Shown here piece after piece: positions 12,766 to 24,035 of a DNA stretch of 64,000 bases (its first letter is position 1; each line of letters opens with the position of its first letter). A program made the translations under genes and the position numbers. The stretch comes from Anarhynchus alexandrinus (lineage: Eukaryota; Chordata; Aves; Charadriiformes; Charadriidae). The notes beneath the pieces are model-generated. The model was not told the DNA's origin, did not search any database, and worked only from the letters and a program-made list of their open reading frames with translations. Where the stretch lies: NCBI GenBank assembly GCA_008711295.1, contig VUYV01000294.1, forward strand, positions 325,360 to 389,359. Direction: 5' to 3'.

Positions 12766-13439
12766 AGGACCAAGAGAGATCCAGGACGAGGAAAAATTAT
12801 TACAGCCCAGTTTTGCACTCTGGTGCCCACTGTGATGAATAAAGGGGTTTGACAAGACCAGGAGGAAGATGAGAATATTTTCCCACTGTTGAACGCAAAA
12901 GTAAATAAATAAGTAAACAGACAAGCATTCAAATCCAGGAATTTCCTTTCCTTGCCAGCATCAGCCTTCAAGGGAATAGCACCACAAATTTTTTCCTACC
13001 ATTGTACGGAGCCAAATGAGCAAAGGTTGTGGCTTCAGGGATCCAAACTTCAAGTGTCCTAATAGGCAGAGGAAGCGCTGGCAGCTCAGGACAGGCACGA
13101 AAGCCACGGTTGCCTTGTGCACAAAATGCCAGTACCAAGAGCTGGGAGGGCTCGCTTCAACTTCAAAGGCGGCAACACCGCCGTCTCATTAGGTTCAAGA
13201 TCGAGGCATTGAGGGGAGGAAGAAAAAGGGCGAAGGATCAGTAAAAACCACGGGAGGACAAATGTGGTGGGACAGACAGAGATGCTGTGATACAGCACAC
13301 CACTTTTGGGCAGCCAGCCCAGTTCAAGGCAGGGGTTTTCAGGACCGAGGTACGTTTCCTCCTTTGAGTCCTCTCCCTAATCAACACAGCAGAGTGGATG
13401 TCAAATTCTGCCCCAAGGTATCTGGCATGGAGTCAGGAG
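12766..13439. other. Non-coding unique sequence
   Basis: Nothing recognisable as a gene or repeat. Short open frames only. Composition returns to typical intergenic sequence after the CpG-rich patch. Confidence 0.55.
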
Positions 13440-14000
13440 TTTGACAATTTCAGTCACTTTTTTTGTGGCCAAAGCTCTCTATGAATCTATATATTTACAA
13501 TTATAGAACTGCATCTTGTTCTCATTTACACTTATCTTCTGCATTGGGTTACACAATATAACCAGAGGTGGTATTTGGCCTATGCATTGCTTTTATTTTT
13601 TATGTTGTCTGCCCAGATATATTATTTATGACCCATTAGATACATTTGTTTGTTAACTAATAAACCTCAGAAAATATTTTTAATGAAAGACTGTATTTTT
13701 AAACAACCACGTTGCCGCTCCTCTGTTAGCACTCGAGGATTAAATAAGACTGTGAGTAGCTGTTAACTAACAATTGGTTACTGAAACACATGGACTGAGG
13801 TTTTTGTCTTCCCATTATTGAGGCTAAAGAAGCGACGCTTCCACAACCACACTGATGTTGCCGGCTGAGTTCTCATTTCAAGGCACATGCTGAATTTTAA
13901 ACCACCACATGGATTTCTCACCCTTACCTTCATCAGCGTTGGACGTGCTGTGAAGGAGATAAGCAGATGGATGTCACAGCTGGCTTTGCAGACATCAAAA
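13440..14000. promoter_or_regulatory. Candidate conserved enhancer block
   Basis: This AT-rich, low-redundancy block has no long open frame. It holds two copies of TGTTAACTAA (13651-13660 and 13761-13770), ATTA/TAAT cores, retained CpGs in AT-rich context (AACCACGTTGCCG, GAAGCGACGC, TTGCCGGC) and an abutting GATA plus E-box pair, AGATAAG (13957-13963) and CAGATG (13964-13969). The density of such sites resembles a vertebrate conserved non-coding element. Function is inferred and no alignment was made. Confidence 0.35.
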
Positions 14001-14009
14001 GTAATTCTC

Positions 14010-14102
14010 TTTTTAAAGACAATTAGTTAGTTAGTTGTTCTTGGGGTTCTTTTGGTTGGTTTTGTTTTGTTTTGTTTTTTTCTTTCCTCCTTTCTCTTTT
14101 AT
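14010..14102. repeat. T/TG-rich low-complexity tract
   Basis: Contains a TTAG repeat (TTAGTTAGTTAG), a TTTTG repeat and a T/C-rich tail that ends in TCTCTTTTATT. No gene content. Confidence 0.8.
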
Positions 14103-17100
14103 TAAGCAGTGCTACCACTCCAGTTTTTCTGCTGGGTAACACAGGGCTTTGACAGCATCTGGGATTTGCGTGCTAGGACAATCACCCTGTGCAAGCCCTG
14201 CACAGCTGCACCGCTGGTGCAGTGACAATTGTACTCACTTTCCTTGCTTGACCAAGCTACCAGAAGTCCGCTTATGAATATGAGCCTGGAGTAACATTTG
14301 TAGGCTAAGGTCAGCCATGTCATCTCTGATACTTATGTCCATCCATCTGCCAAACATGCTGTCTGCAATCTGAAACATGCTTCTGTTTTATTCCTACATT
14401 GTTTCATCGATGAAAGAAATTTCCAGGAGAGAGAGAGCTGGCCTACAGAGCCAGCAGTTACTTGTTCTTCCCTGGGTCCTGTTTTCAATATAAGGCCTTG
14501 GTTTAGGTTATTGTTTCTCCTTTTTCGTCTTCATTCATTCTAGCATTCCATCTTGCCATGCAATTGGAGCTATTCAACTCAAAGATAAAAAGGATTCATG
14601 AAAATGCTCAAAGACCAAGCTGAGTTGCCCACTGACGCGGACTCTGTGTCCTGTTTTATATGACTTAGGGAATAGTAGTTCCTCTGAGAAATTATTCTCT
14701 ATTCACATCCTCAGGAAATGTGTCCTGATTGGATACAAATGAGAGAAATGAAATGCAGATGGTTCCTTTTTGGCTACAACTCCAAGGAGGCCCATGCAGC
14801 GTGGTTATCTTTGGTCAGCTACCTTCTGGTTTCTTCCAACTCAAGCGCTGTTCCTACCTGCTCACGTTTGCAAGCATCACCCATGTTCCCTCTGACTACT
14901 GGCACCACCAAGATGGATAGTGAAAGAAACCACGCAGCTCTGCCTCTCTGGTTTTCAAGGTCTAATTCTGTCAAAAACCTTTGCAAGTCACAGTAACTCA
15001 GTTCTAGGAGTCAGCTCATCCTTACAAATGAAAATGCAGATTCAGCCTGCCTACATATTTCCAAACTACATGTACACAGCATTTCCCATTTGCTGGCACC
15101 GGCTCTTAGGAAGTGCCTGTGCAGTAAGAAATAGCAGGCACAGAGATTTAGCTGGAAATCAGCAGCGATCTCGTGAACTGCCACTTCTGCTTCTATTGCT
15201 ATTTTGACTTCTCTCACAGCACTGGAAAGTCAAAAGGAAACAACGTAAAAGGAAAGAACGCTGAAAAAAACACAGACATTGACACAGCAAAAATCGGGTT
15301 CCTTCTTGTTCCCCAAGATACTAAGATATCAAACCCAAAAGCATACTCTCACTATTTCAAGACAAACATTTAATGGAAAATTTTTACCCTGCTCTATGAT
15401 GCTTGTCTATCATACCACGAGACAGCATGGAACCCCATCAGAGGAAAGATTGTGACAGAAAAATCAAACACTGTCTTCTCTTTCACTTGTTACCCCATCC
15501 TATTGGCCTCTCTGATTTGGTAATCAGGAGGAAACACCAGAAAAAACTTTGTTGCTGAATGAACCTTCTCGTTGTAAGAACAAGAATGCCCTACTCACAG
15601 TCTCCCTCTGTCCAAAAAATGCAAGACACTCTTAAAGGGGCCTTCTGAAATAAACCAATCTAAATAGAATACACGTAAATCTTAAAAGAAAAAACAAACA
15701 AACAAAAGAAAAAAAAAAACCACGCTCCCCCCCTCAAATCAGCACAATAATAAAACTATTCCCAAAAGAGAGCTTGAGTTCCCCAAAAGCAGGACCAGGC
15801 AAGGGACTCCATGGACTCCAATGTGAAGTTCACCCCACTGTTGAGTTTGAAAGCATTTTACACAACAAAGAGATGGATAGTAGCGTAAACCCAATGTAAA
15901 GGTAGATAGATCAGCAGTCTGGTCCATGGCCAAAATCTGGTTTCAACTCTGGAAACCCAAAACCGCAAAGGACTGAAGTAAAAAAATGTAATGATATATC
16001 AAAGCTACCTGATACCTCCCAAGCTCTCTAGCTCAACAATCTTTACAGCCAGCAAAGCGGCTCAGAGCTGTACTTTCTTTGTGGCCATACTCTTAAATGT
16101 CCAGTTTAGGTAAAAGAGTTTATGATTCCCAGGCTATGATGGATATCCTAGCTGCAACCACAGCTGTAAAGACACAGTCGGGATTATTTTGGGCATCCAT
16201 CACCTACCCGACTTGAGCCTTGTGTCTCATCTGTCACCAAAGTGGGGGGTGCAAATCCCATTATAACCACCAGAGTGAGTCATGTGTTACAACTTCTGTG
16301 CACGTCCATTACATTCAAGAATAACCTCCCAGCTCCTCCAGACAGGATGGCAGAGATGGATGGGCATCCCTCTTTGATCTGGGGAGTTCTTCCTCTACCT
16401 CCAGTTTGTCTCCAATTGCCTCCAAGGTCATGCTGTCAGGACAGGGACGGCACCCCCCCTTGCATATGAATCTCATCTCCCCTCCTCCAAAACCACAGTC
16501 TACACATGTTTGCTGTTACTTCCAGATGTGTCCACAACTTGAAAGCAGTGATTTGAGAGGAAAAAAAAAAACAAACCCATTTCAAGCTAGCAGAGCTGAG
16601 TCCCCCTTCCCCTGCTTTTCCTTCAGCATCTGTCCAGGTCATCTATGCAGGCAACACCAAACAGTTCTAGGGGTCTCAATAACACACCACAGAAGCATCT
16701 GCACGTGGACAGATTAGAGAGACAACACATCTCGTCTTTCCCCTTTTATACTTAAAGCCTCTCTCTCAGCTCACTGCTCAGAATTTACTCCTAGAGATCT
16801 TTGGCTAAAGCCCTGCTTAACAGATATCTGAGAAGAAACCAGTTTGGTGTCCTTCCCCATGCTGGAATGAAACAGATGCCTGCAAAACAATGGAAGTGAT
16901 GGCACTGACTAAGACTTGATTGTCTCGATAGATGCAACAGCACGTACAACACTAATATATCTTAATCCTACTGTCCTCACTCATGCAACCCTGGCAAAAG
17001 ACTCTGTCCTGCAGACATCTCCAGTCCTGGGTCTTTCTTCAGTAGCCAGACTGGGGGTCCCTTTTGGTGGCTGGTCATGTGGATTGTGGTGGGCAGGCAC

Positions 17101-17594
17101 ACAATGTCGCTTCTGTGTGGTACTGAAGGCTTTGAATTTTCCCTTGAAGAGGGCAGAAGGAAGAAGGAGAAAGGAGACAGCCTGATTCACACCAACACCT
17201 GGATGCATAGCCAGAGCACCACTGACATGAGAAGGGTTCACCCCTGGTTTGGGAGTTGTTCTCAGACCAGCTCTCTTCCCCATCAGCTGGTGACAGCCCA
17301 CCCCCTCCACGCCCTGTGCTGTGGGAAGTTAATTTAGAAGCCAGCTTTGCCATCTGTGGACTACCCCATGCTGGGAAAACCCTCAGCTGGGGAGATCTGT
17401 TGTCTTTCCAGAGCGGCGCAAAGAAATCAGAGCGTGGGAGAGAACATGGACCTACGAATCCTTCTAAGTCCTTCGCAAATTTCTCCGTGCATCCCCCAGA
17501 CTCCACCTCTTCCACCCAAAGTACCTAAATGTGTCCCTATAGTGATGTCTGCTGTTGACACCAGAGCAGACTCACAGCAGCGCTCCTGCTGCTG
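14103..17594. other. Non-coding unique sequence
   Basis: No gene recognised. An A-rich tract with AAAC repeats lies at about 15688-15720 and an A11 run at about 16561-16571. A GC-richer patch at 16980-17520 carries several overlapping open frames of 89-146 aa on both strands. None shows a known domain, and their mutual overlap argues for chance frames. Confidence 0.5.
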
Positions 17595-18060
17595 CCCTCA
17601 GCTGAGTCATGACTCATGAACAAAGGGGATTTTGACCATTGTTATTTTATTATTTTCATTATTTCATTCATCATCTTAATTTCCCTCTCTCACTCCTGGC
17701 CAAAAGAGAAAGACAGACATACACACACACAAAAGAAAGCCGGGGGGGGGGGGGGGGAACTGCCAACATGGTCCACATCTGGAAACTGATTTCCCAACCC
17801 CAGAACAAAGAGCTCTGAAAAAGTGGCTCCAAGTCTCCTGTTTGTGTTCTCCCATTATGTAAAAAGTCCTATAATAAAATCTAATGGAGAAGCCCAAGAG
17901 TCGGCAAGAATTATTTGGAATTTATTAGTGAATGAGATCCATTCAGAAGTTCTTGTAGAACTGTACATTGGACTTACAAAGCTATTAAGCTCAAAAAAGC
18001 TGCAGGAGCATGACAGCTTTTGGTTCCAGAAAACTTCTCAGTTGATCAGGCTTGGCTTGG
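17595..18060. promoter_or_regulatory. Candidate enhancer with AP-1 palindrome
   Basis: TGAGTCATGACTCA at 17603-17616 is a perfect 14-bp palindrome made of two abutting AP-1 heptamers. With the preceding GC it also gives an NF-E2/small-Maf-like GCTGAGTCA. It is followed directly by a SOX/TCF-like GAACAAAGG and an AT-rich stretch. A second AT-rich part (17850-18010) has ATAATAAAATCTAATGG and AATTTATTAGTGAATGAG. A G16 run separates the two halves. The binding-factor assignments come from consensus knowledge and activity is inference. Confidence 0.35.
17742..17757 (+). repeat. G16 homopolymer preceded by a CA run
   Basis: An uninterrupted run of 16 G follows a short (CA)n stretch (17718-17731) and AAAGAAAGCC. 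Long G runs are prone to sequencing error and can form G-quadruplexes. Run length in the assembly may be inexact. Confidence 0.9.
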
Positions 18061-21000
18061 CTTAAATCACTTCTTTAATCCCAGCTAAACTACTGTGCCA
18101 TTTCTGTTACTTTCCATGTTCAGAAGTATCACTCTTACCAAAGTTTAATGCTATGCAGGGATGGGGAAAAATTATGAAGACACAACGAGAATGCTAGGGG
18201 GAGAAAAGGGAAGAAAAACAATTTCAGAAATCATCATTTTTCCACGAGGGAAATGGGGACAAACAGTTCCTAAGAGAGTTTAGGATGTCAGTCATTTTTA
18301 ACAGCAGAAAGTTTCTTAGAATGGGTTAAAAATCTACTACTGACACTTTTAACAGAAAAGGATTTTGCAAGTCAACAGAAATGTTCATGTGGGGGAAAAA
18401 CATTTCAAAAACATTCAATTTTTAATTTGAAAAACTGTAACCCCATAGCATTTCAATGGAAAAAAAAATACATGCATTGTTGAGAAATGGCACAGTGCAC
18501 CCCACTGGGACAGAAAGAAAAGCATTATTACTTGAGAATTGTTGAGGAGACGACAATTATTTGAGGGCTTCAAAAGAAGATGCTCCTCTGACCTGCTTGA
18601 TCACATACAGATACGCCCAAGAGCCATGTGTACTTCAGCTTCCATTTCCATCTCAGGTCTCCTGAATAACAGCCCGACACATTGGCACTACATCGAAAGT
18701 CAGGGCTCATGTACAGCATGGATTTGTCCTTTAGCTCCAAGCCAAAGCGATCTAGGAAGAGACACCACAACTGGATGCACATGAAGGAGGCCACATTGTC
18801 CAACAGTCTCCTGGTCATAAACCCTTCTCCCCCTCCTTTTCTTTGATGTTAACTTAGCTGTGCTTATATTCAGTGTTGAATCATTGGACCTAGCCTTTCA
18901 TAGGGACCCTCGGGATGTGTTACAGGGATGGAAAGAGAAAGGCACTACTTAAGAACACTTTCCAAGTACAAGGGAGAGGAGATTCCTGGAAAATCAGGTT
19001 AAGACCGTCCAAAAAACTTCTTCGAAGAAATGTGGCAACTGTATATAGCTAACTATTTATGGTGGAGATGGAAGTTAGACTACCCTTGAAGGCAAGCGGC
19101 TGCTGTCCAGACAGAGGTCTTAATCATCATTCCAGTTAGTCACTGAAAACTAAACACATCATAAGTAGGTGGGGAAAAAGGGCTATTCCAAATAAATAGC
19201 CTCATTATTCTGCAGGAACTGTTCTAGCTCATATATGTTTACCTACATTCATATTTAAAAAGAAGGCGTTGAGCCAAACCATGGATCCAGAACTTGAATT
19301 CTGAAACCAGTCTTCTTTCTCCATGAGTGGAATTGCTCAAACAAGAACAGAATTGGTCAAAACATTTTTTTTTTTAAATGAACAGTGGTTTTCTTTTCAA
19401 AAGAAAATTCATTTGTGAGCATTTTCTTCTCCTGTCCCTCAAATTTTTCTAATTTTTCAGTAAAAAACAGAAAACAAGAAACTGTTTTTCAGCTTTGTTT
19501 TTCTTCATTCTTCCTCTGTTGCCTTGCTTTTCATGGCAAAACAGAATAAGAGCTGATGAGAAGGTGAGGGGGAAAATAAAGAATACTTAAACTCACAAAA
19601 TATCTTCATTTATGTCTTTTAAACTGGAAGTTCTCAGAGTCATTTTCTGCTGCTTTTCTCAGATGGTTTCCAAATTTTGCCTTGCTTGCATTTTTACTGT
19701 CAAATCAGAAAACTGGAACTTTTTTTTTTTTTGGAGCAGTGCTCAAAAGCACTTGCAGGAAACGGTATTTGGAGATGATCTGTATTGCTCCTGCCTCCCT
19801 TAACACACCCTATGAAACGTTCTTGCTGACTGTGGATATGCCCAGCTCTCAAACACAGCCCAGATGTGGTCCAGCGACTCAACTCACTGGACACCACATG
19901 CTATCTGTTTTTCTGTGAAGCATTTTAATGCCAGATCTCAGAGGAGCTATCAGTCTGTGTAACATATGACACAACCTCCCATTACCAGACTACCTCCGTC
20001 GTAGTTCCCCTGCCCAGAGCAATGCAACTTTAGCAGAGCAAGCGCTCAGCCTCAGGCCTCCACAGCCTGCAGCCTCCTTCTCTCTAGAATCATCATTTCT
20101 CTCATTTATGAGCAGCAGAAACATAGTCAGCCCACTGATTTCCAGCCCAGAGACCCAAGTTAACCAGCTGAAGGCAAGGTCTTGCATCCCCTCATCACTT
20201 CCCTGCGCTACTTGTGTCCCTCCTCCCAGGCTGCCAGCTCACCTCGGCATAAGGCAGTACTCTCAATTTTACCCCAACTGTTGCAACAGTCAATCCATTT
20301 CTCACACTCCAGGTCTTACAGTCAGGTGAAATGTACAATTTTTATTGATAAACACTTTCTAGCCTTAGTGCTTGCCCAGGAAAACTTGGAGATGACTTCT
20401 GAACATAGTTACAGGCTCACAAACCAGGCAGCAGCAGTAAAGAAGTAGGTACATATTTCAGCCTCATGATTTTTCACCCAGCATCATGGTTTGTCAAGAC
20501 TTTTGAATGCTGCCCAGGCTGGCCATACTAACCATGAACTTCAATAGGTTTCAACGATTTACTGAAAGGGAAGTAGGGACTCAAGCTCGTGACACCGATG
20601 CCTTTCAGCGCTCTGAGCAAGTCAAGTCTGTTGTGCATCTCAGCAGAGTACCGCCCCATGGAGACAGCACGCACAAGTCCCGTCTCACCCACTCTTGTCC
20701 AATCCAGCCCTCTCCCTTGAGGACACATGCAGGGTAGAGTAATCCTCCATGGGTGCAAAAGCGAGACCCAGTCCTGCTCCTCACAGGAATCCATGAGAAT
20801 TTTTGCCTTTAGCACATTAATGGAGACAGGGTCTTGCCCAAAGCACATACCAAGGGAATGAATCTTCCAGAAATATGAATTCTCTTTGCCTCATACCAAA
20901 ACATTCATAGTAAGACCAGGCGGCACTCCGCAGCAAAACACTGGCAAGAGGAAACACTAAAAAAAAACTAAGACACTAAAAAACACCAAGAAAAACCTCC

Positions 21001-21160
21001 CAGAAGAAATAAACATAAGAATATGCTTCCCATTCAGTGAAAAAAAATGCTAACAAATTAATGCTGTCTCATGATGATATTGAAATATTTACAGGAAGAG
21101 AGCACAGAGTTTTGGCTGGCAAACACGAAAAGTATCTATCACAACTATTTTCTGTGCAGA
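18061..21160. other. Non-coding unique sequence
   Basis: No gene recognised. A-rich and T-rich short runs occur (about 18460, 19365 and 19721-19732). AT-rich sequence at 19360-19700 has no clear repeat family. Open frames are all about 106 aa or less and unremarkable. Confidence 0.55.
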
Positions 21161-21162
21161 AC

Positions 21163-21325
21163 AAAGGGGAGAGGAAACAGGGGAGGAAAAGTGGGGCAGT
21201 GAGGGGAGGGTGAAAGAAAGGGGACAGAAAAGCAGGGAGAGAAATACAGATTAAGAAACTGATGAAAAAAAAGAAAAAGAAAAAAAAGGAAGCAAAGGGG
21301 AAGAGCGAAGGGGGACAGAGAGCAA
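21163..21325 (+). repeat. Polypurine tract
   Basis: About 160 bp almost purely of A and G on the plus strand, with GGGGAGAGG, GGGAGGAAAAG and AAAAGAAAAAGAAAAAAAAG segments. Polypurine tracts of this length can adopt triplex (H-DNA) structures. The phenylalanine/serine-rich minus-strand frame across it is a composition artefact. Confidence 0.85.
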
Positions 21326-21484
21326 AGTTCATAATAGGAAGTTGTGTTGCTCTTTATTTACCTGCCAGTAGCCAGATTCATTGGCATCTCCCTTAGGCAA
21401 CAGAGACTCATTCACTTCCCCCACAAAAGCACTGGATTACTAACAGAGTCTGCCAACAGCGTGCAGAAAACGTTAGGCTGCCCG

Positions 21485-21730
21485 ATGCGACAACTGGGGC
21501 CAAATGAATGGAAATATGTGAATTATTAATTAATTTGTTCTATATTCATGTCATTATAGATAATTACATGAGTTGGTTCCTCAGCCTGAGCCTTCCTCAG
21601 CCAGTAATCCCCGTGATTCATGACCGACAGTTGCATAACACAGCTCTCAACGACTTCATCATGTTGCATGGAAAATGCTCTCTAGATATACGTGCATGCG
21701 CAGTAACTCACTTTGACACCTTGGGTTGAC
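21485..21730. promoter_or_regulatory. Candidate conserved element, homeodomain-site rich
   Basis: An AT-rich block with GAATTATTAATTAATTTG (about 21510-21537), ATTATAGATAATTACATG and a POU-like ATGTTGCATGG, then retained CpGs (CGTGCATGCGC, AACGACTT). Clustering of TAAT/ATTA cores with sequence that is neither repetitive nor open for translation resembles developmental enhancers. This is inference from motif density only. Confidence 0.35.
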
Positions 21731-23654
21731 ATTTGCAACCTGGTCCAAGCCTGTCAGTAAGACAAAGGCTCTTCTTGTGAGGTTTCCAAGCCATAAGGGT
21801 AGGTATTGAACAACAGAGCACGCAGGAGAAGGCAGGAAAATGTAGCCCTCAAATATTCAGTTCACGTATGCAACGGCCGAGTGCATTGGCACAAGAAAAT
21901 ACTCAAAGCAACAGCTCTTATCTGGCAACAGCCAACAACAGTACTAAAGAGCACGAGGCATATAGTCCATTCTGATATTATAAGCAAGGAAAACAGAATA
22001 AATACTCTGCACAGGGGAGGCACAAGGAGGAACATTGCAGGAAGTTCTCAAGAACCGAGACAGGCCTTTCCATTTAGAGAGAAGATATTTCTGAATCAAG
22101 AGTCAGCAGAGACAACAAAGTGCTGCTGAATTAGAAGAGGAAACATTATGTAAAATAGCACTCAGACATCACTTGGGAAGAATACACAAAATATACTGTA
22201 AATCCAAGCACGCGGGATATGGGAACTTCCGACCAGGGCCAGACACCAGAGCAGCTCTCTCAAGCCATCTCCACTCTGGAGACACACTAGAAATGGGAGC
22301 TGTAAACAGAAGATTAAACAGATGCTTTCCTGTCTTCATTGGAGGGACTGGGACCGAGAAGGTGTTGATCAGCTTTCCCAACTCCATCTGCAGTTCTTTG
22401 TTAAATCTTTAAGAAAAATTAAAAATAAAAGAAGGATCTTGGAAGTAGGGTGCAGCACGAGCCCAGTCATGCATCCTGCATGAAGAAAGGATGATGCACA
22501 GAGAGAGACACACAGAGTGATCACTAAGAGAAATGTTTCAGGGAAATGTTTTCACTGAGCAATGGTTTTATGCAGTGGATGAAAACAATCATCGCACTCC
22601 TACTGGTTTTAGTGACTTGGTTCTTTCTGGAAGAAGATAAGCATGAGCAGGTAAAAATCAAGCCATTTTGTTTGGCTGAAGAAAACCTGAATTTTCTGTT
22701 TGAAATAAGATTCTATCTTGATATAGATGGGGGTTTTTTTGGTGTTAAGTCTTTACTCCAGAGCCATGAGTGCTTCATTCAATGTGGAAAAAAAAAAAAA
22801 AAATCCTTGCAGTTTTTAGTTCAGCAAGGAAGCCAGAAAAAAAAAAAGTTTCTAGATTCCTCCCATCTTCCCTGCCCTTTCAGTCATCCACCAAACCCAA
22901 CCCCCAGCCATGTCTAAAGAGGATGCACCCACTTCCCAGGCATCCTGGAATTGAGGCACCCACAGGAGTCACTCAACCACAAGACAAAAAACTTCTGGCA
23001 ACAGTGTTAGAGGCTGCGGGTAGCACAAGGGCCTCTAAGAACGCAGAGTTAATGCAGAGAGAGGAACAAGCAAGGCCTGTTGTAGCTGCTGGGATTTGCT
23101 GCTGCTCTGCTTGTATCACCTCAGATGCTCTCCAGCAATGCAAGGAAGACAAGCAGATGGAGGACACACATCTCCTAAATGAGGGTTTACAAGGACCCTG
23201 CTGCTCCTTCATAGGCCTGCTATTGGTAGCAGCTGGACTTGCAGTTGTCCTCACCTCATTATGTCATAGCTATGGGGAAACATCTTTTTCCATCTGATTT
23301 TGAACCCTTCCAAGCTGGCCTTGACCCCATGGGAAGAGAAATCACAGCTGCTGATCATGGCACCTATTTGTTCACATTTTGCCAAGCTAATAGTGAACCA
23401 AGGGCAATATGCAGTCACTTCAAGCCTTAAATGGCACTTTAAGGCTCTCACACCTTCATAAGGGCACAAGAGAAGGCATGACACAGCCAGATCTCCCGCT
23501 GTCCCCCAGGGAATACTCTACTCACCACAGCCATGCCCATTTCTTCCTGCATCCCTCTGGCCCTGCCGCAAAATAAGTGACACCCATTCACGTGCCAGGC
23601 AAGCCATGCTGCTGCTCCCCTGACTGGAACTGCTTCTTACCTTAGATCAACACC
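21731..23654. other. Non-coding unique sequence with A runs
   Basis: No confirmed gene. A16 at 22788-22803 and A10 near 22839-22848. A 175-aa plus-strand frame (22770-23297) starts in the A runs and ends with one hydrophobic stretch (FIGLLLVAAGLAVVLTSL). No homologue is recognised and it is treated as chance. Confidence 0.5.
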
Positions 23655-23682
23655 AAAAAAAAAAAAAAANAAAAAAAAAAAA
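23655..23682 (+). repeat. Poly-A run with an undetermined base
   Basis: Twenty-eight positions, all A except an N at 23670. The N marks an assembly or sequencing ambiguity, so the true run length is uncertain. No adjoining retrotransposed gene body was recognised upstream. Confidence 0.95.
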
Positions 23683-23924
23683 GCTCTCCCTTGGGTATCA
23701 TGCAGTGCATTCCAGTTCCTCCCCAGTCAGTGTTTGTGCAGTGTTTTAAATACGTGAAGCATTATATAAATGCTAACTATTATTATAATGCTCCCCTCCT
23801 TCCAGTCAACTCCCCCCACAGACCCACAGAGACATTCCCCACCTCCCGTTTTAGCACGTTCGTGGCATCAGAAATTACCCTGTTTTCATTTACCCTGCCC
23901 TTTGCCATCTGATCCCGGCCCTCA
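23683..23924. other. Non-coding unique sequence
   Basis: Nothing recognisable. A short AT-rich stretch with TATTATTATAATG lies near 23778. Confidence 0.5.
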
Positions 23925-24035
23925 GAAGCTTTAAATAGTCTGCATTATTATGAAGGCTTGTTAGGACTTGTCCCTAATCACTCCAGGAATAATCCTTGAT
24001 GGCTTGTCTCGGACTGTGTGTGTGAACGTCTGTGC
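23925..24035. promoter_or_regulatory. Weak candidate conserved element
   Basis: GCTTTAAATAGTCTGCATTA, TTATGAAGGCTTGTTAGG and CCCTAATCACTCCAGGAATA include a MEF2-like TTAAATAG and two TAATC/TAATCC (bicoid-type homeodomain) sites. The sequence is non-repetitive. Support is motif content only. Confidence 0.2.

Noticed and set aside
22770..23297. 175-aa plus-strand frame with a C-terminal hydrophobic stretch as a small membrane protein
   Set aside because: It begins in A homopolymers (lysine runs), has no recognised homologue, and the minus strand is open for 93 aa over the same stretch.
23655..23682. Poly-A run as the tail of a processed pseudogene
   Set aside because: No upstream sequence resembling a spliced coding gene and no target-site duplication noticed.
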